DNA of 64,000 nt from Bacteroidota bacterium (GTDB lineage: Bacteria; Bacteroidota; Bacteroidia; Chitinophagales; Chitinophagaceae): positions 744,001 to 808,000 of the forward strand of contig JAIUNV010000002.1 of the NCBI GenBank assembly GCA_020161435.1, read 5' to 3'. The notes beneath the pieces are model-generated. The model saw only the letters and a list, made by a program, of their open reading frames with translations, was not told where the DNA came from and searched no databases. Position numbers and translations under genes: made by a program. Below, piece after piece: positions 56,445 to 64,000 of the stretch (positions are counted from its first letter, which is position 1; every line of letters begins with the position of its first letter).

Positions 56445-57338
56445 ATGAAAAAACGAATCGTCTTTACATTACTGACCACTGTTATCTGCAGCAGCAGCTT
56501 ACTTGCTCAACGCAGCAATCCTGCCTACGATGCTGAATTGCAGCAATGGATAAGTAAAAGAATCGCTTACCTGAAATCAACCGATGGATGGTTGAATTTG
56601 GCAGGATTACTGTGGTTGCAACCAGGCAACAACAGCTTTGGCAGCAGTGCCGAAAACAAGACTGTTTTCCCGGCCAGCTTCCCTTATGCAAAATCTGGCG
56701 AGTTCATATGGACGGATGCTCAGGTAAGTCTACAATTGAAACCGGGCGTAGCCGCAAATATTAACGGAAAGACATTTACGCAAGGCATTGTATTCGATGC
56801 AAAAAAGGGAATATCAAGCGTGGTGAAAATGGGCGACTGGCAGTTTAGCATCATTCAACGGGGTGATAAAACGGGTATCCGTTTGCGGCAGTTGAATCAC
56901 CCTGCTGTGGCAGCTTTTCACGGCACAGATCGTTTTGCAACAGACACAACGTACAAAGTGCAGGCAACACTGATGAAGCCTGCTTTTCCCAAAACCATTG
57001 CCATCAGCAATGTGCTGGGGCAAACCAACGAGCAACCATTAGCAGGTACGTTGTTGTTTACCCTGCATGGCCAATCGTACAGCCTGCAGGCACTTACCGA
57101 AGGTGATGAATTGTTCATCTTGTTTGCAGATGACACCAATGGTGAAAGCACTTACGGTGCAGGTCGTTTTTTGTACGCTCCCATGCCCGATGGCAATGGC
57201 AAAACAGTGCTCGATTTCAACAAGGCCATCAATCCACCTTGTGCGTTTACACCATTTGCCACTTGTCCGTTGCCGCCCAAGCAAAATCAGTTAACGATGG
57301 CTATTGAAGCGGGAGAAAAAGATTACGGACATCATTAA
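56445..57338 (+). CDS. DUF1684 secreted protein
   Basis: 297 residues. Signal peptide MKKRIVFTLLTTVICSSSLLAQ. The DUF1684 signatures are present: DGWLNLAGLLWLQPGNNSFG near the start and LDFNKAINPPCAFTPFATC near the end. The family function is not known; a hydrolase or binding role has been suggested only from fold. It diverges from hoxE and overlaps the deacetylase stop by 4 bp. Confidence 0.87.
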   Translation: MKKRIVFTLLTTVICSSSLLAQRSNPAYDAELQQWISKRIAYLKSTDGWLNLAGLLWLQPGNNSFGSSAENKTVFPASFPYAKSGEFIWTDAQVSLQLKPGVAANINGKTFTQGIVFDAKKGISSVVKMGDWQFSIIQRGDKTGIRLRQLNHPAVAAFHGTDRFATDTTYKVQATLMKPAFPKTIAISNVLGQTNEQPLAGTLLFTLHGQSYSLQALTEGDELFILFADDTNGESTYGAGRFLYAPMPDGNGKTVLDFNKAINPPCAFTPFATCPLPPKQNQLTMAIEAGEKDYGHH

Positions 57339-57973
57339 AAAACAGATGGCAAGGCTTTGCTGTGCAAGCCTTTTTCTTGTAACCATGCCAAGGTAAGCGA
57401 CAATGCTTCATGTAAGCGGGGCATGGCTTTGGCGCTATCGTGAAATACAATGATGCTGCCGGGACGGGTATGTTTTTTGACAGCAGCAAAACAATGCTGC
57501 CCATTTTTCTTCGTATCAAAGTCGCCGGTAAGCACACTCCACATCAGCACAGACATGTCAGGATATCGGGAACGGATTTGTGTTGCTTCATCTTTGGTCA
57601 GTTGCCCATATGGTGGACGAAATAGTTGGCTATCGATGACGCCGGCAGCTGCATCCACATCCGCCACATAATCACTCGTAGTAGCTTTTCTTCCATTGAG
57701 GTGATGCATGGTATGATTGCCCACCGCATGCCCTTCGGCCAAAATGCGTTGATAGATGTCGGGGTGCAGCAGTACATTTTTACCAATGCAAAAAAAGGTT
57801 CCCTGCATGCCTGCAGCTTGCAGTTGATCCAGCACAAAAGGCGTGGCTTCGGGGTGAGGTCCATCATCAAAAGTGAGGTACACTTCGTTGCCCTGCAACA
57901 CCGGCCCCTGCCACTGCAATCCTTTCGGAAACAGCATGCGCAACCACCACGGTGTATGATGCAAGTAAAACAT
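57335..57973 (-). CDS. polysaccharide deacetylase (NodB-like)
   Basis: 212 residues. The carbohydrate esterase 4 motifs are intact: TFDDGP (catalytic Asp and metal Asp), GNHTMHH (two metal His), RPPYGQ, and IVFHDSAKA with the catalytic His. Removes N-acetyl groups from peptidoglycan or other amino-sugar polymers. No signal peptide is obvious, although the N-terminal WWLRMLFPKG is hydrophobic. Convergent with DUF1684, sharing 4 bp. Confidence 0.9.
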   Translation of the reverse strand: MFYLHHTPWWLRMLFPKGLQWQGPVLQGNEVYLTFDDGPHPEATPFVLDQLQAAGMQGTFFCIGKNVLLHPDIYQRILAEGHAVGNHTMHHLNGRKATTSDYVADVDAAAGVIDSQLFRPPYGQLTKDEATQIRSRYPDMSVLMWSVLTGDFDTKKNGQHCFAAVKKHTRPGSIIVFHDSAKAMPRLHEALSLTLAWLQEKGLHSKALPSVF

Positions 57974-58085
57974 GGGCGCAAGATAGATGATAGATGATAG
58001 TTGGTGGTTGATGGTTTGTAGTTGATGGTTGGTCGTTTATCGTTTATCGTTTGTTGTTTGTTGTAAGACTTAGGGTTTCTATTTT
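57974..58085. other. low-complexity intergenic stretch
   Basis: Short direct iterations such as GATAGATGATAG, GGTTGATGG and GTTTATCGTTTATCGTTTGTTG upstream of the deacetylase gene, leading into the tandem repeat. Non-coding. Confidence 0.5.
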
Positions 58086-58330
58086 ACCTCTCCCGGCCTC
58101 TCCCAAGGGAGAGGTGACGTAGAATAGAGGCTATTATCTTCGGACTCAGGTCTACAAACTCCTGACTCCTGACTTTCAGTCTTTCGGACTTTCCCTCTTC
58201 CCGACATTTCATTACCTCTCCCGGCCTCTCCAAAGGAGAGGTGATGTAGAATGGAGGCTATTATCTTCGGACTCCGGTCTACTGACTCCGGACTCCCAAC
58301 TTTCGGACTTTCCTTCTTCCCATCTTCCTG
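58086..58330 (+). repeat. tandem intergenic repeat, copies 2 and 3
   Basis: Two units with a 128-bp period (starts 58086 and 58214). Each begins with an ACCTCTCCCGGCCTCTCC ... GGAGAGGTGA hairpin head, then GTAGAATRGAGGCTATTATC, then a tail built of ACTCCGG/ACTCCTG and TTTCGGACTTTCC phrases. Closely related to 46568-46680 and, in its tail, to 63344-63390 on the other strand. Confidence 0.85.
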
Positions 58331-58346
58331 ACTCCTTTCTACAAAC

Positions 58347-58354
58347 TATCTTTG
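58347..58354 (+). promoter_or_regulatory. candidate -7 element of gltX
   Basis: TATCTTTG followed by CCGCC and the gltX ATG 6 nt after the element, implying a leaderless mRNA. No TTG at ideal spacing. Confidence 0.5.
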
Positions 58355-58360
58355 CCGCCT

Positions 58361-59884
58361 ATGAGTCAGAGAGTAAGAGTTCGTTTTGCCCCGTCGCCTA
58401 CGGGTGGATTGCACCTGGGTGGTGTGCGTACCGTATTGTACAATTACCTGTTTGCCCGCCAGCACGGCGGCGATTTTGTGTTGCGCATCGAAGACACCGA
58501 CCAAACCCGTTTCGTGCCCGGTGCAGAAGCCTACATTTTGGATTGCCTGAAATGGTGCGGCCTCGAACCCGACGAAAGTGTGGTGAAGCCCGGCGCTTAT
58601 GGGCCCTATCGCCAAAGCGAACGCAAGGAAATGTACCAGCAATATGCTCATCGTTTGGTAGAGCAGGGCGATGCCTATTATGCATTTGATACGCCTGCAG
58701 AACTTGAAGCCATGCGGGAGCAATACAAAACGCCGGAGAACCCTTCGCCTACCTACAACCAGCAGGTTCGACGACACATGCGCAACAGCCTGAATATGGA
58801 GCTGGAAGCGGCCAGAGAATTGATTGCTGAAGGCACTCCGTATGTGGTGCGCATCAAAATGCCGGTAGATGAAGTAATTGGTTTTACGGATATGGTGCGT
58901 GGCGAAGTAAATGTGAATACCAGCCAGGTAGATGATAAAGTGTTGCTGAAAGCCGATGGTATGCCTACCTATCATTTGGCGGTGGTGGTAGATGATTACC
59001 TCATGAAAATTACCCATGCGTTTCGTGGAGAAGAATGGCTGAGCAGTGCGCCTGTTCACCTGATGCTCTGGAAGAAACTGGGCTGGGAAGACAGCATGCC
59101 TGCATGGGCTCACTTGCCGCTGATTATGGGTCCTGATGGTGCCAAACTGAGCAAGCGCCATGGCAACAAATATGACTTCCCCATTTTTGCCATGAACTGG
59201 ACCGACCCTTTGAAAAATGAATTCACCGAAGGCTTCCGCGAAAGAGGTTTTTTGCCCGAGGCATTTGTAAACCTGCTGGCACTCATGGGTTGGAACGATG
59301 GCAGCGGACAGGAAATTTTTACCCTCGATGAAATGGTACAACGCTTCAGCATGGAGCGGGTACACAGCGCCGGTGCACAGTTTGATTTTGAAAAAGCCAA
59401 GTGGTACAACCACGAATGGATAAAGCGCAGCACTGCACAGCGTCTGCTGCCTGAAGTGCAACAAGTACTGGCGCAGCATGGCATTACTGATTGTAACGAT
59501 CAGGTATTACTGCAAGTGATTGACTTGGTGAAAGAACGCTGCACATTACTCCATGATTTTTACGAGCAGTCAGGCTTTTTCTTTCAGGCACCGGCCAGCA
59601 TTGATACTGAAAGCATCAAAGGAAAATGGAATGAACAGAAGACTTTGTTCTTTACTGAGCTCATCCGCAACTATGAACTGACGCAACTGTGGCAGGCTGC
59701 TGATTTGGAACATGCGTTCAAAGAGATTGCTGCAGTGAATGGCTTAAAGCCCGGCGAACTGATGTTGCCCTTCCGCATCATGCTGGTGGGTGGCAAGTTT
59801 GGCCCGGCCGTGTTTGATATTGCTGCCATTATTGGTAAAGAAGCAACCATTGCAAGAATTAAACATACGTTGAGTTTGTTGTGA
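58361..59884 (+). CDS. gltX: glutamyl-tRNA synthetase
   Basis: 507 residues from ATG 58361. Charges tRNA-Glu. Class I signatures: FAPSPTGGLHLGG (HIGH) and AKLSKRHG (KMSKS). Catalytic Rossmann fold 1-260, anticodon-binding helical domain about 330-507. A TTG three codons upstream is inside the promoter element. Followed by a strong terminator. Confidence 0.97.
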   Translation: MSQRVRVRFAPSPTGGLHLGGVRTVLYNYLFARQHGGDFVLRIEDTDQTRFVPGAEAYILDCLKWCGLEPDESVVKPGAYGPYRQSERKEMYQQYAHRLVEQGDAYYAFDTPAELEAMREQYKTPENPSPTYNQQVRRHMRNSLNMELEAARELIAEGTPYVVRIKMPVDEVIGFTDMVRGEVNVNTSQVDDKVLLKADGMPTYHLAVVVDDYLMKITHAFRGEEWLSSAPVHLMLWKKLGWEDSMPAWAHLPLIMGPDGAKLSKRHGNKYDFPIFAMNWTDPLKNEFTEGFRERGFLPEAFVNLLALMGWNDGSGQEIFTLDEMVQRFSMERVHSAGAQFDFEKAKWYNHEWIKRSTAQRLLPEVQQVLAQHGITDCNDQVLLQVIDLVKERCTLLHDFYEQSGFFFQAPASIDTESIKGKWNEQKTLFFTELIRNYELTQLWQAADLEHAFKEIAAVNGLKPGELMLPFRIMLVGGKFGPAVFDIAAIIGKEATIARIKHTLSLL

Positions 59885-59974
59885 GGTTTTTACCACAGAG
59901 GCGATTGAGGTAAACACAGAGGAGAAGGAGTTTTATAATTCATTCACTCATTGACTTCTTTCACTCATTGACAT

Positions 59975-60016
59975 AAAAAAACATCCCACCAGCCTTCGCC
60001 AGTGGGATGTTTTTTT
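59975..60016. terminator. bidirectional terminator after gltX
   Basis: Perfect 15-bp arms AAAAAAACATCCCAC/GTGGGATGTTTTTTT with a 12-nt loop between the convergent gltX and metalloprotease genes. Confidence 0.93.
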
Positions 60017-60066
60017 ATGGTGACTGTATTTCCTAATTAACCAGTCAACTAATTAACCGATCCACT

Positions 60067-62682
60067 CTATTTCACCGCCAATGCCTTCTCAATGAGGAAT
60101 TGCAAATTGGCACGGTGTGCACGGCTTTGCTCATCGGGGCTTACAGCAGTAGCCAGTTGTGTTTTAATTTTCTTGAGGGTGCTCAATGCAGCGGCTCTAG
60201 AAGCATTGTCGTAGCCGGGAGCTGTGGTAGCAATACCGCTGGCACCTTTTACAAACTCTGTTTGCAAGTTTTGGCGGTACAGGTTTACACCGGTTTTTAA
60301 ATCGGCGGTAAAAATGGCGCCTACCAAATCACTCATTACATCAGCTACGCTGTAGGTATTGCCATACAAGCTGCTGCTGTTGAGGCGCTGCAAGCTTACG
60401 GGATTGAGGATGCGAGACAGAACACTCATTTGCAAACCAATCACGGTGTTTTGTGGCTTAGGATCTTCGGTAGCACCAAAAAAACCGAAACCACGACGCT
60501 GTGATTGCAGGTAAGGAAACAGTTGTGCATCGGCATCAAAAGCGTTGGGCGCAAACACATTCTTCGCCAGCAGGCTCATGGCTTTTTTCTGATACGCCAC
60601 AGGCACTGGTGTAAATGGTTTGTTACCGCTTTGCTGTCCGGGGAAGCTGCGGTCTACATACACACCACCAATGTAGTTGGCCACGGCACCGGCCATTTGA
60701 CTACGCTGGCTGATAACAGTATAATACCGGCTGCGCAGTTTAGCCCACGATTCGTTGGGGTCTGTGTAACGGTCTTTGAGTTTGCCCAGCATGGTATTCA
60801 CCAGCTTAAAGCGATCTTCGGCATAAGCCACCATATCGTTACTCATATCGTTCACCATTACACGGGGGTCGATACCGCTACCGGCGCCACGCATGTCGTC
60901 TGCATCGTTGCCAAAAGCCAGTTTGGGATCGTTGCTGCGAGACAGGATTTTCTTCAGGCTTTCCTCTTCTGTTGCAGCACTGAATGGCGTGTAACCATAT
61001 TCAATCGCCCACACATCGTAAGGGCCTACTTTGGTGGTGTAATAATCGCCCTGCTTGCTGCGGTCCAGCGATACGTTTACGGCAGGATAATCCATTACAC
61101 TACCCTGCAAGCCAAGGCTGCGGGTAATGCTCTTGTTGTGTACTTCGGCGGGGCTCAGCATTTGGCTGGCTTTCATATTGTGGTTAAGGCCGAGTGTATG
61201 CCCCATTTCGTGCAAAATGAGGTAATACAAAAACTGCTTGTGCATTTCCGGCACTTCAGCAGCATCTCCATCCAGCACTTCTACAGCAGTGGCGCCGGTC
61301 ATAAACTGCATGGCCAACTCTTGCGCCATATTGCAGGTAGCCCAATGTTTGTGGGCACCGGCAGGCAGCAATTGCTGTACGGTTTTGTTTTGGGCAAACG
61401 CTTCTTCCCAAGAAGTAGCAGCAGCTTTTTCGTACAGCTCACTTTGGATGGGTGTACCGGCACCGCTGCGCCATTCTACGGTAATATCTGAACCCAAAAT
61501 TTGGCCGGTGCGGGGGTTGGTAAAGCTGGGTCCGATGGCACCGTACGAAGGATAGGCACTGCTCACCCAACGAATCACATTGTAGCGGATATCGGCAGGA
61601 TCCCAGGTGGCATCATCCGGCATTTGCTTCATCACCACGGCGTTTTTGAAACCCGCTTTTTCAAAGGCTTCGTTCCATTTGTTGCCGGCTTCCATTACGT
61701 ATGGACGCAGCTCTACAGGCGTGGTGTTTTCTACCCACCACACAATGGGTTCTACCGGTTCGCTGATGGCTGCATTCGGATCTTTCTTCACTAAATGCCA
61801 GCGGTTGATCACGTCTTTAAATGGCGTTGGTGACAGAGACGTCATGTCGTCTATTTCCGAACCAAAATAGCCCACCCGTGGATCGTCGCGGCGGGGTCGG
61901 AAATCATTTTTCGGCACTTCAATAAAGGAGTGCTGCATCCGCACTTTATTGAAGCGGGCATCAGTAATGTCTTTACCACCCTGGTTGAAAGGCATGGGGT
62001 TGTCGTAAGCCAAATCCACCACCACATCGGTGTTGTTGGGATAGCTACGCACACCCGTCACACGGCTTTTCATGGGGTTGAGGCCACCCAGATTGAAAAT
62101 GGCCGTTGGCGGCAAACCCGGAGGATTCAACGGCTTCACCGGATCGAGTTTTTCGCCTACAAACAAACCATCGGCGGCAATGAGGTAACCGGTAGAATCT
62201 TCACCGGCAATTTTTTCAGACAAGAAAACAGCTTCCTGTACATCCACATTGGCCGACTTGGTTACAGCATTGTTGGGGTCGTAAAAGAAGTTGGTGTTTT
62301 GAGTTGCAAACTCGACTTTATCGTACACTTTGCGGATAGCAAAAATGAGGGTAGAGCGGTGCATGCTTTGGTTGAGGAACAAACTGGTGGGGCCGCTCAG
62401 TGAAAAGCTCTGGTAAATGAATTCCTGACCGAGCTGGTCTTTGCGTACATACAATTGCGTGGTACCTGTGGCAGTATCCTGATACACGGTAAACAAGCCG
62501 GCGTGTTTTTTACTCGACTTGATTTTGTCGGCAATAGAAAGTGGTTTGGGAGCAGCCTTTTTAGCGGTGTCTGCCGCTGCGGCCGGAGGGGCAACTACGG
62601 CCGTTTTATCATTGCGCTGTGCCATGCTAGTCATGCTCAGCAACAATGCTGCCGGTAGCAACCATTGTGTTGTAGATCTCAT
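60067..62682 (-). CDS. secreted zinc-dependent metalloprotease (DUF5117/DUF4953 type)
   Basis: 871 residues from ATG 62682, set by the signal peptide MRSTTQWLLPAALLLSMTSMAQ. The long upstream open frame is not coding. The zinc motif HEMGHTLGLNHN and the Met-turn SVMDYP mark a metzincin-like catalytic domain in the middle; DUF5118/DUF5117-type domains precede it and a helical region follows. Such proteins are common in Bacteroidota; their substrates are unknown. Likely periplasmic or secreted. Single gene. Confidence 0.88.
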   Translation of the reverse strand: MRSTTQWLLPAALLLSMTSMAQRNDKTAVVAPPAAAADTAKKAAPKPLSIADKIKSSKKHAGLFTVYQDTATGTTQLYVRKDQLGQEFIYQSFSLSGPTSLFLNQSMHRSTLIFAIRKVYDKVEFATQNTNFFYDPNNAVTKSANVDVQEAVFLSEKIAGEDSTGYLIAADGLFVGEKLDPVKPLNPPGLPPTAIFNLGGLNPMKSRVTGVRSYPNNTDVVVDLAYDNPMPFNQGGKDITDARFNKVRMQHSFIEVPKNDFRPRRDDPRVGYFGSEIDDMTSLSPTPFKDVINRWHLVKKDPNAAISEPVEPIVWWVENTTPVELRPYVMEAGNKWNEAFEKAGFKNAVVMKQMPDDATWDPADIRYNVIRWVSSAYPSYGAIGPSFTNPRTGQILGSDITVEWRSGAGTPIQSELYEKAAATSWEEAFAQNKTVQQLLPAGAHKHWATCNMAQELAMQFMTGATAVEVLDGDAAEVPEMHKQFLYYLILHEMGHTLGLNHNMKASQMLSPAEVHNKSITRSLGLQGSVMDYPAVNVSLDRSKQGDYYTTKVGPYDVWAIEYGYTPFSAATEEESLKKILSRSNDPKLAFGNDADDMRGAGSGIDPRVMVNDMSNDMVAYAEDRFKLVNTMLGKLKDRYTDPNESWAKLRSRYYTVISQRSQMAGAVANYIGGVYVDRSFPGQQSGNKPFTPVPVAYQKKAMSLLAKNVFAPNAFDADAQLFPYLQSQRRGFGFFGATEDPKPQNTVIGLQMSVLSRILNPVSLQRLNSSSLYGNTYSVADVMSDLVGAIFTADLKTGVNLYRQNLQTEFVKGASGIATTAPGYDNASRAAALSTLKKIKTQLATAVSPDEQSRAHRANLQFLIEKALAVK

Positions 62683-62935
62683 AGAGGAATATTTAATTGG
62701 TGGACAAATTGCTACAAAATCGGTATTCCCCGGGCAAAATCGGTTAAAAGGTAAAATAGCTGGACAGTAGCCGCATTTCAGCGATGACCATTTGTGGTGA
62801 AAGCAATGAAGCAGCGGGTAAATGCAATGGCGGAAAGCAGTTGGCCTCCTACCTTTGTGCAGCTTTGTAACAACAGCACACAACGATTGCAACCTGCTGA
62901 GTGAGCATGTTGCTGCTGCATAAAAACTGTACATC

Positions 62936-63343
62936 ATGAACAGACCAATACGGGTACTGGTAGCCAAAGTAGGATTAGACGGCCACGACAGAGGAGCGAA
63001 AATTATTGCCACTGCCCTGCGGGATGCCGGCATGGAAGTGATTTATACCGGCCTGCGCCAAACGCCTGAGATGGTGGTAAACGCTGCATTGCAAGAAGAC
63101 GTGGATGCCATTGGTGTGAGCATTTTGAGCGGTGCTCACATGACCGTTTTTCCCCGCATCAAAAGCCTGATGGATGAAAAAGGCATGCACGATGTACTGC
63201 TTACCGGCGGCGGCATCATTCCTGATGACGATAGCAAAACCCTGCAAGACATGGGTGTTGGCAAACTCTTTCAGCCCGGCACCAATACACATGATATTGC
63301 CGATTTCATTTTGGCATGGGTGAAGGAGCATCGGAGTTTTTAG
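62936..63343 (+). CDS. stand-alone B12-binding domain protein (acyl-CoA mutase small-subunit type)
   Basis: 135 residues. A Rossmann-like B12-binding domain with the base-off/His-on motif D15-x-H17-x-x-G20 in [18 protein letters not shown], and GGGIIPDDD. This is the C-terminal domain of methylmalonyl-CoA mutase, here as a separate protein, as in McmB/HcmB/IcmB-type small subunits. A large catalytic subunit must exist elsewhere. A TACCTTTG element lies at 62850-62857, but with no well-spaced TTG. Confidence 0.92.
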   Translation: MNRPIRVLVAKVGLDGHDRGAKIIATALRDAGMEVIYTGLRQTPEMVVNAALQEDVDAIGVSILSGAHMTVFPRIKSLMDEKGMHDVLLTGGGIIPDDDSKTLQDMGVGKLFQPGTNTHDIADFILAWVKEHRSF

Positions 63344-63390
63344 AGAAGACCGAAAGTCGGGAAGACGGGAAGTCCGAAAGAAAGAATAAT
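63344..63390 (-). repeat. intergenic repeat, tail fragment
   Basis: On the minus strand TTTCGGACTTCCCGTCTTCC and CCCGACTTTCGGTCTTC match the tail of the repeats at 58086-58330. The hairpin head is missing. Confidence 0.6.
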
Positions 63391-63394
63391 CTCT

Positions 63395-64000
63395 TTATTC
63401 GTGGCAAGGAATTGTTTCGGCGCCTCTGCTGGCGGCGGGCAGTCCGTCTAATGCTGGCGAAATGTATGGTATGCCCAAATCGAGCCCACGAAGAATAAGC
63501 AGAATGGCTACAATGCCGGTAAACACAGGCAGCCATTGCCGCATCTTACTGCGATACTTGGCACTCAACTGCGCAGCAAATAATAACAGGAACAACATAA
63601 GCGGTGCCGTGGCTATGCCAAACACCGACATAAATGCAGCAGCCGATACTACGCTACCGGTTGCTACTGCTGCACTCAATGCAACATACACCAATCCACA
63701 AGGCAACAAACCGTTGAGCATACCCAGCACAAAAGTGGCAGAGTAGGCCCGCTTACCCATCATGGCTCCCATGAGCGGCGATAGTTTGTTACCCATGTAA
63801 ATGGTAAGCTGATTACTGTGGAATATGGCGGGTTTGAAAATGGTCACAATCGCAAAAAACAACATGGCAACGCCCAGCACCAAACTCAGTGCCTGCTGCC
63901 ATCCGGCCAGCACCAGTTGCTGGCCAACAATACCAAACAAAGCACCCAATGCCGCGTAGGTAAATGTTTTGCCGCCGAAGTAGGCAAGTATGCCCATACC
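63395..64000 (-). CDS. sulfite exporter TauE/SafE family membrane protein, 5' end beyond window
   Basis: At least 200 residues read to the window edge. GGKTFTYAALGALFGIVGQQL corresponds to the second membrane segment of the family, so the usual start with the LHCVGMCGP-type motif lies outside; the ATG at 63997 is internal. Five or six membrane helices follow, including GMLNGLLPCGLVYVALSAAVATGS, the second conserved half-site. In Chitinophagaceae a protein of this group often lies near cbb3 cytochrome oxidase genes (ccoGHS); this cannot be checked here. Confidence 0.85.
   Translation of the reverse strand, partial: GMGILAYFGGKTFTYAALGALFGIVGQQLVLAGWQQALSLVLGVAMLFFAIVTIFKPAIFHSNQLTIYMGNKLSPLMGAMMGKRAYSATFVLGMLNGLLPCGLVYVALSAAVATGSVVSAAAFMSVFGIATAPLMLFLLLFAAQLSAKYRSKMRQWLPVFTGIVAILLILRGLDLGIPYISPALDGLPAASRGAETIPCHE

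Noticed and set aside
58346..59479. 377-codon open frame opposite gltX
   Set aside because: Antisense shadow; composition biased to His, Phe and Gln and no domain.
59884..59974. direct repeat TTCACTCATTGAC (two copies) and CACAGAGG phrases before the gltX terminator
   Set aside because: Too short and simple to be called a mobile element or CRISPR; probably random low complexity.

Overview
The window comes from the chromosome of a member of the Bacteroidota, most likely family Chitinophagaceae. Supporting signs are the rpmB-rpmG-DUF4295-ftsY gene order, Bacteroidota-type promoters (TTG-N19-TAnnTTTG) instead of -35/-10 boxes, almost no Shine-Dalgarno sequences, a eukaryotic-type NADP isocitrate dehydrogenase, DUF2911 and DUF1684 proteins, large secreted beta-propeller proteins and zinc peptidases, and moderate GC. 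I see no rRNA, CRISPR array, insertion sequence, prophage or replication origin.

Layout. 1-7 kb: the 5' part of a secreted protein (cut by the window edge), a DUF389 membrane protein, lysA, scpB and an isolated atpG. 7.3-15 kb: one gene for a 2581-residue cytosolic sensor kinase with about 17 PAS domains, one GAF domain and a NarX-type kinase core. 15-22 kb: a secreted BNR/VPS10-type propeller, an esterase, icd, an SGNH lipoprotein and a DUF2911 lipoprotein. 22-27.4 kb: the conserved translation block, read on the minus strand as rpsU-xerC-hpf, an archaemetzincin-like lipoprotein, tRNA-Thr/Tyr/Gly/Thr, tuf, tRNA-Trp, secE and nusG. It ends at a terminator with no rplK-rpoBC behind it. 27.5-32 kb: ribE, a glycosyltransferase, an FGE-like lipid- or membrane-anchored protein, ftsY and three small ribosome-linked genes. 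32-46.5 kb: rocD, GNAT, photolyase, corA, nudix, serine acetyltransferase, purQ, a two-gene DsbD system, an ECF sigma factor, uvrA and an acyltransferase. 46.7-50.7 kb: an S9 peptidase diverging from an SMP-30-like protein. 50.9-56.2 kb: a complete hoxEFUYH bidirectional NAD-linked [NiFe] hydrogenase with its maturation protease. 56.4-64 kb: DUF1684, polysaccharide deacetylase, gltX, a zinc metalloprotease, a B12-binding domain protein and a partial TauE/SafE protein.

How the genes work together. The hydrogenase genes form one tightly overlapping operon (E, F, U, Y, H), and the endopeptidase that trims HoxH lies tail to tail with hoxH, sharing 12 bp. The DsbD pair splits the periplasmic thiol domain from the membrane transporter. 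The translation block supplies tRNAs, EF-Tu, secretion and transcription factors from one promoter region.

Most notable items: the giant PAS array with signs of internal block duplication; the Hox hydrogenase; a dispersed intergenic repeat family (acctctcc...ggagaggt plus a gactcc/ggactt-rich tail) with three copies and one fragment; the break after nusG; and a recurring promoter motif with GC-rich extension just before several start codons. No system here is demonstrably new from sequence alone; the PAS array and the intergenic repeats are the best candidates for something undescribed.
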